From NCBI GenBank assembly GCA_964580675.1, contig CAZOLI010000068.1, forward strand, positions 1 to 11,096: a stretch of 11,096 nucleotides of DNA, written 5' to 3'. The notes beneath the pieces were generated by a model. The model was not told where the DNA came from. It ran no database searches and worked only from the letters and a program-made list of their open reading frames with translations. This stretch comes from CAZOLI01 sp964580675 (lineage in GTDB: Bacteria; Planctomycetota; MHYJ01; CAYXQY01). The number at the start of each line of letters is the position of its first letter. Positions within the stretch are counted from its first letter, which is position 1. Positions 1-6,455 of this stretch are shown in pieces. The position numbers were made by a program, and so were the translations under genes.

Positions 1-317
1 CCCCACCAGGCAACGGAGGTGTTCGAACCGGCCTCTGCGGGTTTGGTCATGTTCCTCTTCTATGTCCCCTGTGTTTGAAGAGAACGTATCTCAGACGGTA
101 TCGAGTTGTGAAATGTTACCTCACCGTTACAACACTTTCAAAAGGAAATGTTCTGTTTTCGGAAAAGACCCAGAATCACCCGGAATTCGGTCAAATTGCG
201 TGAATACGATCAGGGGAGGTAGAGGGACTGTTCGATAAAGACCACATTGATTTTGCCAGCGGTGACTGATAGTCTTCACCCCTTGTCGGAACCGCATTTA
301 TTCCGAGGGAGACACCG
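1..317. other. Intergenic region, no gene recognised
   Basis: No reading frame here looks coding. The only feature bearing on a gene is a purine-rich GAGGGAG stretch just before position 318, which serves as ribosome binding site for the response regulator. A tRNA-like GTTCGAA string near position 22 is not supported by a T-stem or acceptor stem on either strand. Confidence 0.5.
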
Positions 318-701
318 ATGAGCGATACCGATACCATTCTGATCGCGGAGGATAATTTCAACTTTCGCCGCCTGATCACCAAGCGGCTGGACGAGGAGGA
401 GGTGAAGGTCCTGATGGCCGGTACCAAAGAGGAGGCTGTTGACCAAATCGAGGAGGCCGGGGAGATTGATTTGTTTCTTATCGACGTCATGCTGCCGGAC
501 TGCCCCGGATACGAGCTTTTCGAAGAGATCAAGGAACGGGGGCTGGACGAAAAACCGGTGCTGGTGGCCTCCTCCGTGCAGGAGGAGGTATTTAACCCCC
601 CGGAGCAGGCCCGGGTCAATTACGATAAGTACATCGATAAACCCGCTCCCGTCGGGGACATTATGGACGAAATTCAGGCCTGCCTCAGCCAAAAGAATTA
701 A
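318..701 (+). CDS. Stand-alone response regulator receiver-domain protein
   Basis: This 127-residue protein is a single CheY-like receiver domain with no output domain. The expected positions are all visible: the acidic pair E11-D12, the phospho-acceptor D56 at the end of beta-3 (LFLIDVMLPD), S85/S86 at the end of beta-4 as switch Ser/Thr, and K108 followed by P109 in the beta-5 loop. It should be phosphorylated by a histidine kinase and act by protein-protein contact in the cytoplasm. The start is preceded by GAGGGAG at about 8 bases. No kinase gene is in the window, so it is an orphan here and its pathway is unknown. A strong hairpin terminator follows the TAA stop, indicating a monocistronic unit. 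The receiver-domain assignment is secure; its role is not. Confidence 0.93.
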   Translation: MSDTDTILIAEDNFNFRRLITKRLDEEEVKVLMAGTKEEAVDQIEEAGEIDLFLIDVMLPDCPGYELFEEIKERGLDEKPVLVASSVQEEVFNPPEQARVNYDKYIDKPAPVGDIMDEIQACLSQKN

Positions 702-779
702 CCTGAAAGCTCCTCAGACACCCTCGGGAGGTGGGGCCGGTTATTTGGTGTCCCGCAACTGCACGCACCCGAGGGTTTT

Positions 780-821
780 CCGGCCCGCCGGGTATAACCG
801 GTGGGCCGGTATTATTTTGCC
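780..821 (+). terminator. Rho-independent terminator after the response regulator
   Basis: Bases 780-791 pair with 798-809 in a 12-bp GC-rich stem with one G-U pair and the loop GTATAA, followed by TATTATTTTG. A second, weaker hairpin lies just before it: 720-728 pairs with 768-776 and is followed by TTTT, with a 39-base loop. Together they would end transcription of the gene at 318-701. Confidence 0.85.
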
Positions 822-880
822 ACGAAGACTGTACCGGAACTTAAGAGAAGTCGGTCGGGACCGTTTAAGTTGTGTGAGCC

Positions 881-917
881 AAAATAAAAAGGCCGTCCCC
901 GGTGGAAGGCGGGGACG
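881..917 (-). terminator. Terminator-like hairpin read on the minus strand
   Basis: CGTCCCC at 894-900 pairs perfectly with GGGGACG at 911-917. On the minus strand the stem is followed by a T-rich run (complement of AAAATAAAAA at 881-890), the usual form of an intrinsic terminator. No convincing minus-strand gene lies upstream of it. An 89-codon open frame at 932-1201 ends just before it but resembles no protein I recognise. The hairpin may terminate an unrecognised small RNA or a decayed gene. Confidence 0.55.
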
Positions 918-1935
918 ACCTGTATATGTGGTTATAAAGCGGGGTCCGAATTAAAAATGTAGAGTAAATGTAAGACCTCTCCGGCGGGCAAGCTTCCCTG
1001 AAATGGTGACGTTGAAGGGGTGTTTTTACCCCTCTGATTCAAAAAATCACCTTGAAAATATCCCGGGAAAACCCCCTTGGTTATGATAATCCGACTTATC
1101 ATAAGCTTATCGGCCCAAACGGCCCGTTTTGGTAGCAGAACCCACCTCGAGAATCCGGCACCTGGACCCGGCATGTATCCCTGATCCTTACCCCTTACCA
1201 AGGGGACAAAAACCCCCTACGTCCGATCCCTCTTTGCCCGGACGATCTGGATGCCGGATAAGGTTTATCTGAACCGGATCGAGGTGGATGTGCCGGAAAG
1301 GGTATTTGGATAGTGGTTCCCGGTTCCGGGTTTCCTTCGGATCCGCGAGAGCCGGTCACGTCCGGAAGCAACCTTTATTATATTGGGGTCCAGTTGTCCC
1401 CGTTATTATGACTGCATGTTTCCTTCAGAACCCGGGCCGACGAACTTCTCCGGCACAGATGATTTCGGGGTTCCGGGCGGATCGGCAAGTCCCGTTCGGC
1501 CGCTTCAATAAACCGGGTCCGTGATCGGAATGAAAGGAACCTCCTCCCGTTTTCTCCTCATATCGGGGGTATCTTTGTCCTCCCTTCATGGTTCAGGATC
1601 GACGGAGGAGTGGTTATGCGGTAAGTTCACCGGGGCCGCTATCCAAAGCGATACCGGGCGAAATACCTCCCACTTGTCCACCAGGCTTGAGGCAAGATCC
1701 CGGTGGGGATGTGTTTGTAGCAAGTTATCCGGTTTTTTTGCCGTCCAGAATCCAATTACTGGAGTTCGAAGAAAGGAGAAACTGCCGGTCCTGGTTGACT
1801 TTTTTGAAGTTTTTACTTATCCCTACGTGACGAAGAAATTTGTCCGGTCAGCGTCCGATATCTATATACCCTATCATACAGGACGGATGATTATTTACCT
1901 CTCATCCGTTATCCCGTTCACCACCCTCAATTTCT
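918..1935. other. About 1 kb without a convincing gene
   Basis: All open frames here are short and unlike known proteins; several are rich in Arg, Pro and Ser, as expected of non-coding GC-rich DNA. Three items stand out. A perfect 9-bp inverted repeat (TTATGATAA, 6-base spacer, TTATCATAA) lies at 1081-1104. A short protein-like open stretch at about 1215-1313 ends in VYLNRIEVDVPERVFG before a TAG and could be a gene tail. A 7-bp hairpin, ACGGATG/CATCCGT, lies near 1883-1910. The region is probably decayed or regulatory DNA. Confidence 0.4.
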
Positions 1936-2994
1936 GTGAATAAAATGAATTTGATCGTGCTCAGAGAACCCGAACCACCGCCTGGACGGGTAGAGGGGAA
2001 AGGTTTCTGGCTTCGGATGTTAGCGTCGGTCCTCGTACTGGTGTTCCTGTCAGGTTGCTGGGCGGACCAGTTGCCCCGGAGGCCGGCGGAAAAAGGGTTC
2101 GGAAACAAAAAACGGGTCGACAAGGGAGGTTCTCCACTGGTAATACTTCGCACAGGAACCGGAACTGCGTTTTCGGATCTTACCCGTTCGGGCGTGACGG
2201 GTTTCGGAATTGGTACCATCGTTCATAGCTGTTACGATCATGGAACGTACATTTTGACCGTGGGTCACAACGTCGGGAATCGGGAGGAAATGGAGGTCCA
2301 GATTTCCCACGCCCTTCTGAGAAAAGAGTCCAGGCAAATCATCACCGGGAAACGCGACCCGGGAGAATCGTTCTCGTATCGACGACAATTCCGGGGATCC
2401 CCAAACTGGTATGACTCTGAATCGAAGACCTGGTTAATGGGAAATACACGGGGAACGGTGGTTCTGAAGCGGCAGGTTCCTGAATCCGGTGACAGGAGAT
2501 CACTGACAAAGGCGATTGTCGATAATAGCTACTTCGACGTGGCCCTGCTCCGGTTGGAAACGGATCTTTTATTTCAGAGTCGTCCGCTCGCCAGGCCCGC
2601 TTCGTTGGAACCGCCTTTTTCCGCCAACCTTGACACGATCGCCTCTCCCTGGTTCTTCCTGGAACGGAAATTCGTTCGCATTTCCGGGAAAATGTACCGG
2701 TTAACCGACCTGGGAGGGAAATCCCTTTCCGCCGATAACCTATTTTACCTGCGTCGTGAAAACGGCAAGGCAAACGAGGAACCACGAATGTCTCCGTGGA
2801 TCCAGGAGGGGATGAGCGGGAGTCCGGTCATCGCTGACGGAAACGTCGTCGGTATGATCTCGGTGAAGTTAAATTTTACGCAGAAAGACGACGGGGACAG
2901 CAAAAAGGAGGTGGTCCCCCTGGTTCAGGGCATCTCCCGGTTTCGAAACCGGCTTGGCGAGCAATTGCCATCATTCCTGTTCTCGGGTTCATAG
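1936..2994 (+). CDS. Lipoprotein with trypsin-like serine protease domain
   Basis: A hydrophobic segment (about residues 28-40) ends in the lipobox L-S-G-C, with C41 as the lipidation site, so the mature protein should be anchored to a membrane facing the periplasm. The remainder resembles a trypsin/chymotrypsin-fold (S1-type, Trypsin_2-like) peptidase. H111 lies in ILTVGHNV, D201 in YFDVALLRL, and S294 in GMSGSPVI, giving the His-Asp-Ser order and the G-x-S-G-S-P nucleophile motif followed by VVGMIS, as in this fold. The His context (VGH rather than AAH) is slightly unusual. The start is uncertain: GTG at 1936, ATG at 1945, or ATG at 2017 (M28), the last leaving a short classical signal peptide. 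No operon partner is evident. Substrate is unknown; envelope protein quality control or processing is a family-based guess. Confidence 0.82.
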   Translation: MNKMNLIVLREPEPPPGRVEGKGFWLRMLASVLVLVFLSGCWADQLPRRPAEKGFGNKKRVDKGGSPLVILRTGTGTAFSDLTRSGVTGFGIGTIVHSCYDHGTYILTVGHNVGNREEMEVQISHALLRKESRQIITGKRDPGESFSYRRQFRGSPNWYDSESKTWLMGNTRGTVVLKRQVPESGDRRSLTKAIVDNSYFDVALLRLETDLLFQSRPLARPASLEPPFSANLDTIASPWFFLERKFVRISGKMYRLTDLGGKSLSADNLFYLRRENGKANEEPRMSPWIQEGMSGSPVIADGNVVGMISVKLNFTQKDDGDSKKEVVPLVQGISRFRNRLGEQLPSFLFSGS

Positions 2995-3218
2995 GTAAAC
3001 CCCATTTCGGATAGGGTGTAGTTCCCATCTATTCACGCCCAGGAATAGGAAAACCCGACCGGGATAGGAATTGCATCGGAGGGCTGAAAGGGAGGACGAC
3101 GAGCGATGTTTAAATTGAGCGTCGGAGTCCGGGGGCCGTTTCCCGGATCGCCGGCCGGGCTGGACAATTGGTTGCTTTCGGACCCCTGGTGGAACGCACG
3201 CGGATTGATCCGCTCTGA

Positions 3219-3252
3219 CAAAAAAAGAAAAATGGGGCTTTCGTCCCATTTT
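3219..3252 (-). terminator. Rho-independent terminator of the SSB gene
   Basis: On the minus strand an 8-bp stem (AAAATGGG at 3229-3236 pairing with CCCATTTT at 3245-3252, 8-base loop) is followed by TCTTTTTTT. It begins two bases after the TAG stop of the SSB gene, so that gene is probably the last in its transcript. Confidence 0.85.
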
Positions 3253-3254
3253 CC

Positions 3255-3557
3255 CTATGTCCGATTCAGGAACTGCACCTGATCGGCCACGACTTTCAGC
3301 CGATCGCGGTCCTCGCCGCCAGTCTCCCAGGAGTCCTGGGCGATGCGGCCGTCAACGGCGACCCGGTCGCCTTCCTCGAGGTGACCGGTGGCGGCCTCGG
3401 CAACGCCGTTCCAGGCTTCGCAGCGAACGTAATCCGCCTCCTTGCCGCGGTTGACCGCGATGGTGAACTCGGTGACGTTTCCGTTGTCACCGACGGATTT
3501 GAGATCGAGATCGTGCGTGAGTCGACCGATAAGCGAAACGTTGTTTAAATCGTTCAT
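3255..3557 (-). CDS. ssb: Short single-stranded DNA-binding protein (SSB family)
   Basis: This 100-residue protein is an OB-fold SSB. Visible family signatures in order are NNVSLIGRLTHDLDL at the N-terminus (beta-1 and the Gly-Arg-Leu turn), a G-N-V-T-E-F-T-I-A-V-N-R strand, YVRCEAWNGVAEAATGHLEEGDRVAVDGRI (the Trp-containing strand and the K/EGDxVxVxGR turn), and KVVADQVQFL near the C-terminus. It should bind ssDNA in replication, repair or recombination. Canonical bacterial SSBs are about 150-180 residues and end in a disordered linker plus an acidic DDDIPF-like tip that recruits partners. Here the protein stops at the OB fold (QFLNRT) and has no tip. Such short paralogues occur in accessory or element-borne contexts. 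No Shine-Dalgarno site is seen before the ATG. The chromosomal main SSB is probably encoded elsewhere. Confidence 0.9.
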   Translation of the reverse strand: MNDLNNVSLIGRLTHDLDLKSVGDNGNVTEFTIAVNRGKEADYVRCEAWNGVAEAATGHLEEGDRVAVDGRIAQDSWETGGEDRDRLKVVADQVQFLNRT

Positions 3558-3680
3558 GATTTAAGAAAAGTAAATGAAGTGAAAGAAAATGAACGAAACG
3601 GAAGCTCCCCTCTATGACGGAAAGCGCGCCGTGTCAACCTCCGGCTGCCGGGGGACAGGAGGTCCGGTAGATAGGTCAAG

Positions 3681-3908
3681 TCAAACCCGCCGTATTCGCG
3701 CGGGGCAAATTGGTATCGAACCGGTTCCCCCGGTTTGGCTGTTTACACGGCGTGGAAGGAGTGACTGGACGCCGGACGCGGGAGGGAACAGTCCGGCTTT
3801 ATGCTGGATTTCGTTTCGTTCTGCCAGCGACAGGTACCTTCCTCGTTTTTGGGAAGTTCCGAAATCCCTTAGCCGTGAAGCCCGCGGCACGGCGTTTTGA
3901 TCATGCAA
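3681..3908 (-). pseudogene. Possible scar of an IS30-type transposase N-terminus
   Basis: In this minus-strand frame, GRYLSLAERNEIQHKAG resembles the opening helix-turn-helix of IS30-family transposases (pattern hLTLxERxEIxxLxxxG). The expected continuation (RSPSTISREL-RNGG) is not in frame, and a frameshifted stretch containing PVRYQFAPREYG could be its remnant. The match is short and by eye only, and the rest of the frame looks non-coding. If correct, this is a dead insertion-sequence fragment; it may also be chance. Confidence 0.3.
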
Positions 3909-4232
3909 AAAGGAGTTTCGGGAACCATCGTCCGGGAGAGGTAAGCCTGTGGCGCCGGATCCCGGCGATCATTTAAACCAGTTCCCGCAATCATTGTGAC
4001 AGGACCGCCGGCACAGGAACAGGTCACCGCTCTACTGTCTCCAGGGGGGAACATCCGATTCGGTTGAGCGGTTGATGTAGTTCTCCAGTTTTGGGGGGTT
4101 TTAATTCTGATTGTCTGTTCAGATTTTTTCCTGTTAGAGTGTCTACTCTGTTTCCTCCTTTGTCCATTTTTCTAGCAACCTGTAGGGGAAACCGGCAGAA
4201 AGGTGTTGAATAAGGACGCAGAGGTCGTTAAT
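3909..4232. other. Intergenic region upstream of the metal cluster
   Basis: No gene is recognised. The last 150 bases turn AT-rich, as expected of a promoter region. TTGAAT at 4206-4211 and TAATCT at 4229-4234 are spaced by 17 bases and could be -35 and -10 elements (weak matches). The -10 overlaps the palindrome that begins at 4233. Confidence 0.35.
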
Positions 4233-4256
4233 CTATTAAATGAATTCATTTAATAG
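4233..4256. promoter_or_regulatory. Perfect 24-bp palindrome, probable ArsR-type operator
   Basis: The 12-base arm CTATTAAATGAA at 4233-4244 is followed directly by its exact reverse complement at 4245-4256. ArsR/SmtB repressors bind AT-rich inverted repeats of about this size at their own promoters, and such a repressor is encoded 236 bases downstream. The palindrome covers the start codon of the Cys-rich ORF (ATG 4240-4242) and the possible -10 element, so bound repressor would block initiation directly. Operator function is inferred from position and symmetry. Confidence 0.75.
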
Positions 4257-4392
4257 TAATGAAATTGAAAGGAACTCCACCAAGGAAACAAGAAATTCAT
4301 CCTGCTGTGATTATACGAACTGTACCTGTACTCCGGAGTGCTGCGGAGATTCCGGGTGTGAGTGTGGGTGTAACTGCTCCTGTTGTTCCTGA
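4240..4392 (+). CDS. Cys-rich metallothionein-like small protein
   Basis: This frame is too short for routine gene calling. It encodes 50 residues: a polar, Cys-free first 21 residues (MNSFNSNEIERN...), then 12 cysteines among residues 22-49 arranged as CC, CxC, CC, CxCxCxCxCC, ending in CSCCS before a UGA codon. The density and the CC/CxC spacing are typical of proteins that bind clusters of soft metal ions (metallothionein-like), but I see no match to a specific bacterial metallothionein family. It lies directly upstream of an ArsR-type repressor and on top of a probable operator, so metal-induced expression is likely. An in-frame TAA precedes the ATG and no other start exists before the Cys cluster. 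The frame continues past the UGA for 27 codons, ending in a hydrophobic segment, which raises the possibility of readthrough (see findings). Confidence 0.65.
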   Translation: MNSFNSNEIERNSTKETRNSSCCDYTNCTCTPECCGDSGCECGCNCSCCS

Positions 4393-4491
4393 TCATCTAG
4401 AGACTGCCAACTTGTCCCGGGGATTGTAACGCTGTTTTTTCTCCTGTTGTTTTTGATCCCCTTCTTCCAATTTTGATATGAGGAACGCCGC

Positions 4492-4884
4492 ATGAGCGAA
4501 GAACCCGAATGCTGTCCAACGAAACCGGACCTTGACGACCGTCCACCCCTCTCTTCCCGTCAGGCTACCGAACTGGAGAACCTGTTCAAGACACTCGCCA
4601 ACGGCAACCGGCTCCGGATCCTTCATGTACTGATTAAGAACGGACGCGAATCCGTCGGAAACATCGCTTCGGAAATCGAGGGGTCCGATCAGGCCGTTTC
4701 CAACCAGCTCCGATTGATGGAAGCCCAGGGATACGTTGAGTCGCGCAGAGACGGCAACCATCGGTTTTACCGGATCAAGGACCCCTGCATTCCGGCGCTC
4801 ATTGATCGGGGATTGTGTTTGCTCGAAGAGGAGGGGGTCCTCGGTGGAGGAACTGGCTCGATCGAACGAGAGCAGGGGAATTGA
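4492..4884 (+). CDS. ArsR/SmtB-family metal-responsive repressor
   Basis: This 130-residue winged-helix regulator has LENLFKTLANGNRLRILHVL (residues 28-47), the hallmark first helices of ArsR proteins. A recognition helix-turn-helix follows (VGNIASEIEGSDQAVSNQLRLMEAQGYV, 55-82) and then a wing (SRRDGNHRFYRI, 84-95). Candidate metal ligands are C7-C8 near the N-terminus and C99 and C109 in the C-terminal helix (DPC...RGLC), a pattern reminiscent of thiolate-sensing ArsR proteins such as CmtR; it lacks the ELCVCDL motif of classical ArsR. It should repress its operon and release DNA on binding a soft metal ion. AGGAA lies 7 bases before the ATG. The UGA stop overlaps the Shine-Dalgarno site of the next gene, so the two are probably cotranscribed. 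Confidence 0.92.
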   Translation: MSEEPECCPTKPDLDDRPPLSSRQATELENLFKTLANGNRLRILHVLIKNGRESVGNIASEIEGSDQAVSNQLRLMEAQGYVESRRDGNHRFYRIKDPCIPALIDRGLCLLEEEGVLGGGTGSIEREQGN

Positions 4885-4895
4885 AGGAGGTGGCC

Positions 4896-5822
4896 ATGGT
4901 CACAGAAGGAAAGCACCTTATTTCGGTCTCAACATTATTTGTGTCCAACCGGATTCTTCCAGATGCGTACCACGGGGGAACGTTGCGTCCCCCTCCGCCG
5001 GTTCCGGTCCTCCTGGTCTGTTTTCTTATTGTTGGGGTACCGGGACGGCTGGAGGCCCAGCAGGAAGGAGAAACCCTGTTTGCCGAGGGCCGTCAGCTGT
5101 CGGAGACCTACATCTATCATGATTTTGATGACGGCCGGGAGCACACCGTCCGGACCACCTTTCAGTACGGACTCGAACGGGACTACACCCTGACCGTTCA
5201 GGTTCCCTACCGGGACTTTCGGCATACGCCCGACTCCGGGTCCTTCGGAGATTCGGGTCTGGGGGATTCGACCCTTTTCGGACGATACCGGGTGTACGAA
5301 AAAGACGTTTATAAAGGGGGATTGGATGTCTCCCTGGGGGCCGGTTTGGAACTTCCCACCGGTGACACGAACGAAGACGGCGTACCCCGCCACGAACAGC
5401 TTGGTTCCGGGAGCTGGGACCCCAAACTCGGTGCCGCCGTGACCTACGAACCCGGGCGCTGGCGGTTTGACGGAATTGCCCTTTACAAATACTCCACACA
5501 GGGGTCGGGCGGTTTTCAGGAGGGGGAGACGATACAGATTGAAGCCGACGCCGGCTACCGTTTTTACCTCCCCGATGATTACCGGAAGGGATCCGCAAAA
5601 GTAAACGCCGGACTGCGGTGGACCCATAAGGGGTCCGCTGAAGTAAACGGATCCACCATTGGGGGAACGGGAGGTGACACAATATTTGCCCGAATTGGCC
5701 TATCAACCCATCCCACACCGGAGACGGATCTGTCCCTGAGTTACGAACGGCCCGTTCACCATTCCGGTGACGATCGGGATAACGAATCGTTTCTTTCGCT
5801 AACCGCCGGATTTCGATTTTAA
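4896..5822 (+). CDS. Outer-membrane beta-barrel protein (phenol MetA-type)
   Basis: This 308-residue protein has a hydrophobic stretch (residues 36-49) ending in RLEA-QQ, a plausible signal peptidase I site near residue 54. Alternating beta-barrel-like sequence follows, ending in AGFRF with a C-terminal Phe, the usual assembly signal of outer-membrane barrels. LELPTGD (151-157) and LGSGSWDP (169-176) are characteristic of the family named after the MetA pathway of phenol degradation (PF13557), which also holds many barrels beside metal-export genes. GGAGG lies 6 bases before ATG 4896 and overlaps the end of the repressor gene, supporting this start. The N-terminal region before the signal core is unusually long (about 35 residues); TTG at 4983 after GGGGGAA is an alternative. 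In this cluster it may be an outer-membrane channel for a metal or metalloid; that is inference. Confidence 0.82.
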   Translation: MVTEGKHLISVSTLFVSNRILPDAYHGGTLRPPPPVPVLLVCFLIVGVPGRLEAQQEGETLFAEGRQLSETYIYHDFDDGREHTVRTTFQYGLERDYTLTVQVPYRDFRHTPDSGSFGDSGLGDSTLFGRYRVYEKDVYKGGLDVSLGAGLELPTGDTNEDGVPRHEQLGSGSWDPKLGAAVTYEPGRWRFDGIALYKYSTQGSGGFQEGETIQIEADAGYRFYLPDDYRKGSAKVNAGLRWTHKGSAEVNGSTIGGTGGDTIFARIGLSTHPTPETDLSLSYERPVHHSGDDRDNESFLSLTAGFRF

Positions 5823-5834
5823 CCACACGTCATC

Positions 5835-6455
5835 ATGCAATTCACAAAACCTCGAAGTACCGACCGATTCGTGTATGTGGTTTTGATCCTGCTGGTGGCC
5901 GGGGGACTTGCGATTCTTTCCGCGTGCGGAACCTCCAGGAATCCAGCTTCAACCGATCAGAACACACAGAGTCATTTCAAAACCGAACAGTTTGCTCTTC
6001 TGAACGTAACGGTCGAGGGCTGAACGTGACCCGACGAAATCCAGGCGATGGTCCAGGCCTGGCAGCGCCAGTTTGGCGTTGACGACATCCCCTTCAGCGT
6101 CGACCGAATGACCGGAACCATCCGGTTAACGAGTCCTCACCGAATTGACGTCGGTAAAATTCGACGCGGAGCCAAAGACGCCGGATTCTCCCTGCAACGA
6201 ATCCGGATTCAAACGGCCGGAATCGTCGAAAAAGAGGGAGGTAAAAAAGTCGAAAAAAATAAGCTGTTTTTAAAATTGCCCGGATCCGGTCAGACCTTTG
6301 AGCTTCGGGGAAAGAATCTGGATCAATACGTTGGTAAAAAGTTCAGTGTTCACGGAGAGATAACCGGATGGAAACAGAACTCCCGTCCGAAGATCAAAAT
6401 TTTGAGCATTCAGCTTACCTCGGGTGGGGGGGAGGATTCCGGTAACAGTAATTGA
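5835..6455 (+). CDS. HMA-domain lipoprotein with two in-frame UGA codons (candidate selenoprotein)
   Basis: Read through, this frame encodes 206 residues. Residues 12-30 are a signal peptide with lipobox L-S-A-C (C31), so the protein should be membrane-anchored and face the periplasm. Residues 53-124 follow the beta-alpha-beta-beta-alpha-beta plan of heavy-metal-associated domains: FALLNVTVEG, helix PDEIQAMVQAWQRQFGV, the strand pair IPFSVDRMTGTIRLTS, helix RIDVGKIRRGAKDAGFS, and a last strand LQRIRIQ. The metal loop, usually GMTCxxC, reads G62-UGA-T-UGA-P-D-E, with UGAs at 6021-6023 and 6027-6029. A Lys-rich linker (133-143) leads to a small beta-rich, possibly OB-like, C-terminal domain (YVGKKFSVHGEITGW). 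The gene starts 12 bases after the barrel gene. No ribosome binding site precedes ATG 6048, so separate translation of the second half is unlikely. I infer Sec at both UGAs, giving a Sec-x-Sec metal site; a pseudogene is the alternative. Confidence 0.62.
6041..6062 (+). promoter_or_regulatory. SECIS-like stem-loop downstream of the UGA pair
   Basis: CCAGGC (6041-6046) pairs with GCCTGG (6057-6062) around the 10-base loop GATGGTCCAG. Seventeen bases separate the second UGA from the loop, the first loop base is G, and the loop contains GGUC, as does the apical loop of the Escherichia coli fdhF insertion element. This fits the general bacterial SECIS model (hairpin just after the UGA, short loop with an early G). 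It lies wholly inside the coding frame, as bacterial SECIS elements do. The structure is predicted by eye; a competing CTGGC/GCCAG hairpin at 6059-6071 overlaps it. Confidence 0.5.

Noticed and set aside
15..45. tRNA-like GTTCGAA string near the window start
   Set aside because: Neither strand gives a paired T-stem, anticodon arm or acceptor stem around it.
932..1201. 89-codon minus-strand ORF ending before a terminator-like hairpin
   Set aside because: Low-complexity Gly/Pro/Arg content, no family resemblance, and it contains the palindrome 1081-1104; more likely non-coding.
1521..1943. 140-codon plus-strand ORF (and nested 1588-1830 frame)
   Set aside because: Ser/Arg/Gly-rich, with no signature motif or ribosome site; it runs into the protease start. 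Treated as chance.
3106..3282. 58-codon plus-strand ORF after GGGAGG
   Set aside because: Its second half is antisense to the SSB terminator and gene end, and the residues resemble no family.
3589..3900. 103-codon plus-strand ORF beside the SSB gene
   Set aside because: Composition typical of random GC-rich frames; the opposite strand shows a better, though weak, transposase-like match.
4935..5826. Long minus-strand ORFs across the barrel gene
   Set aside because: They are antisense shadows of a gene with clear signal peptide, family motifs and ribosome site.
4240..6455. Genome-wide reassignment of UGA to a sense codon
   Set aside because: UGA is a sensible stop for both ArsR-type genes (one overlapping a Shine-Dalgarno site, one in an ATGA overlap), so only context-dependent recoding is considered.
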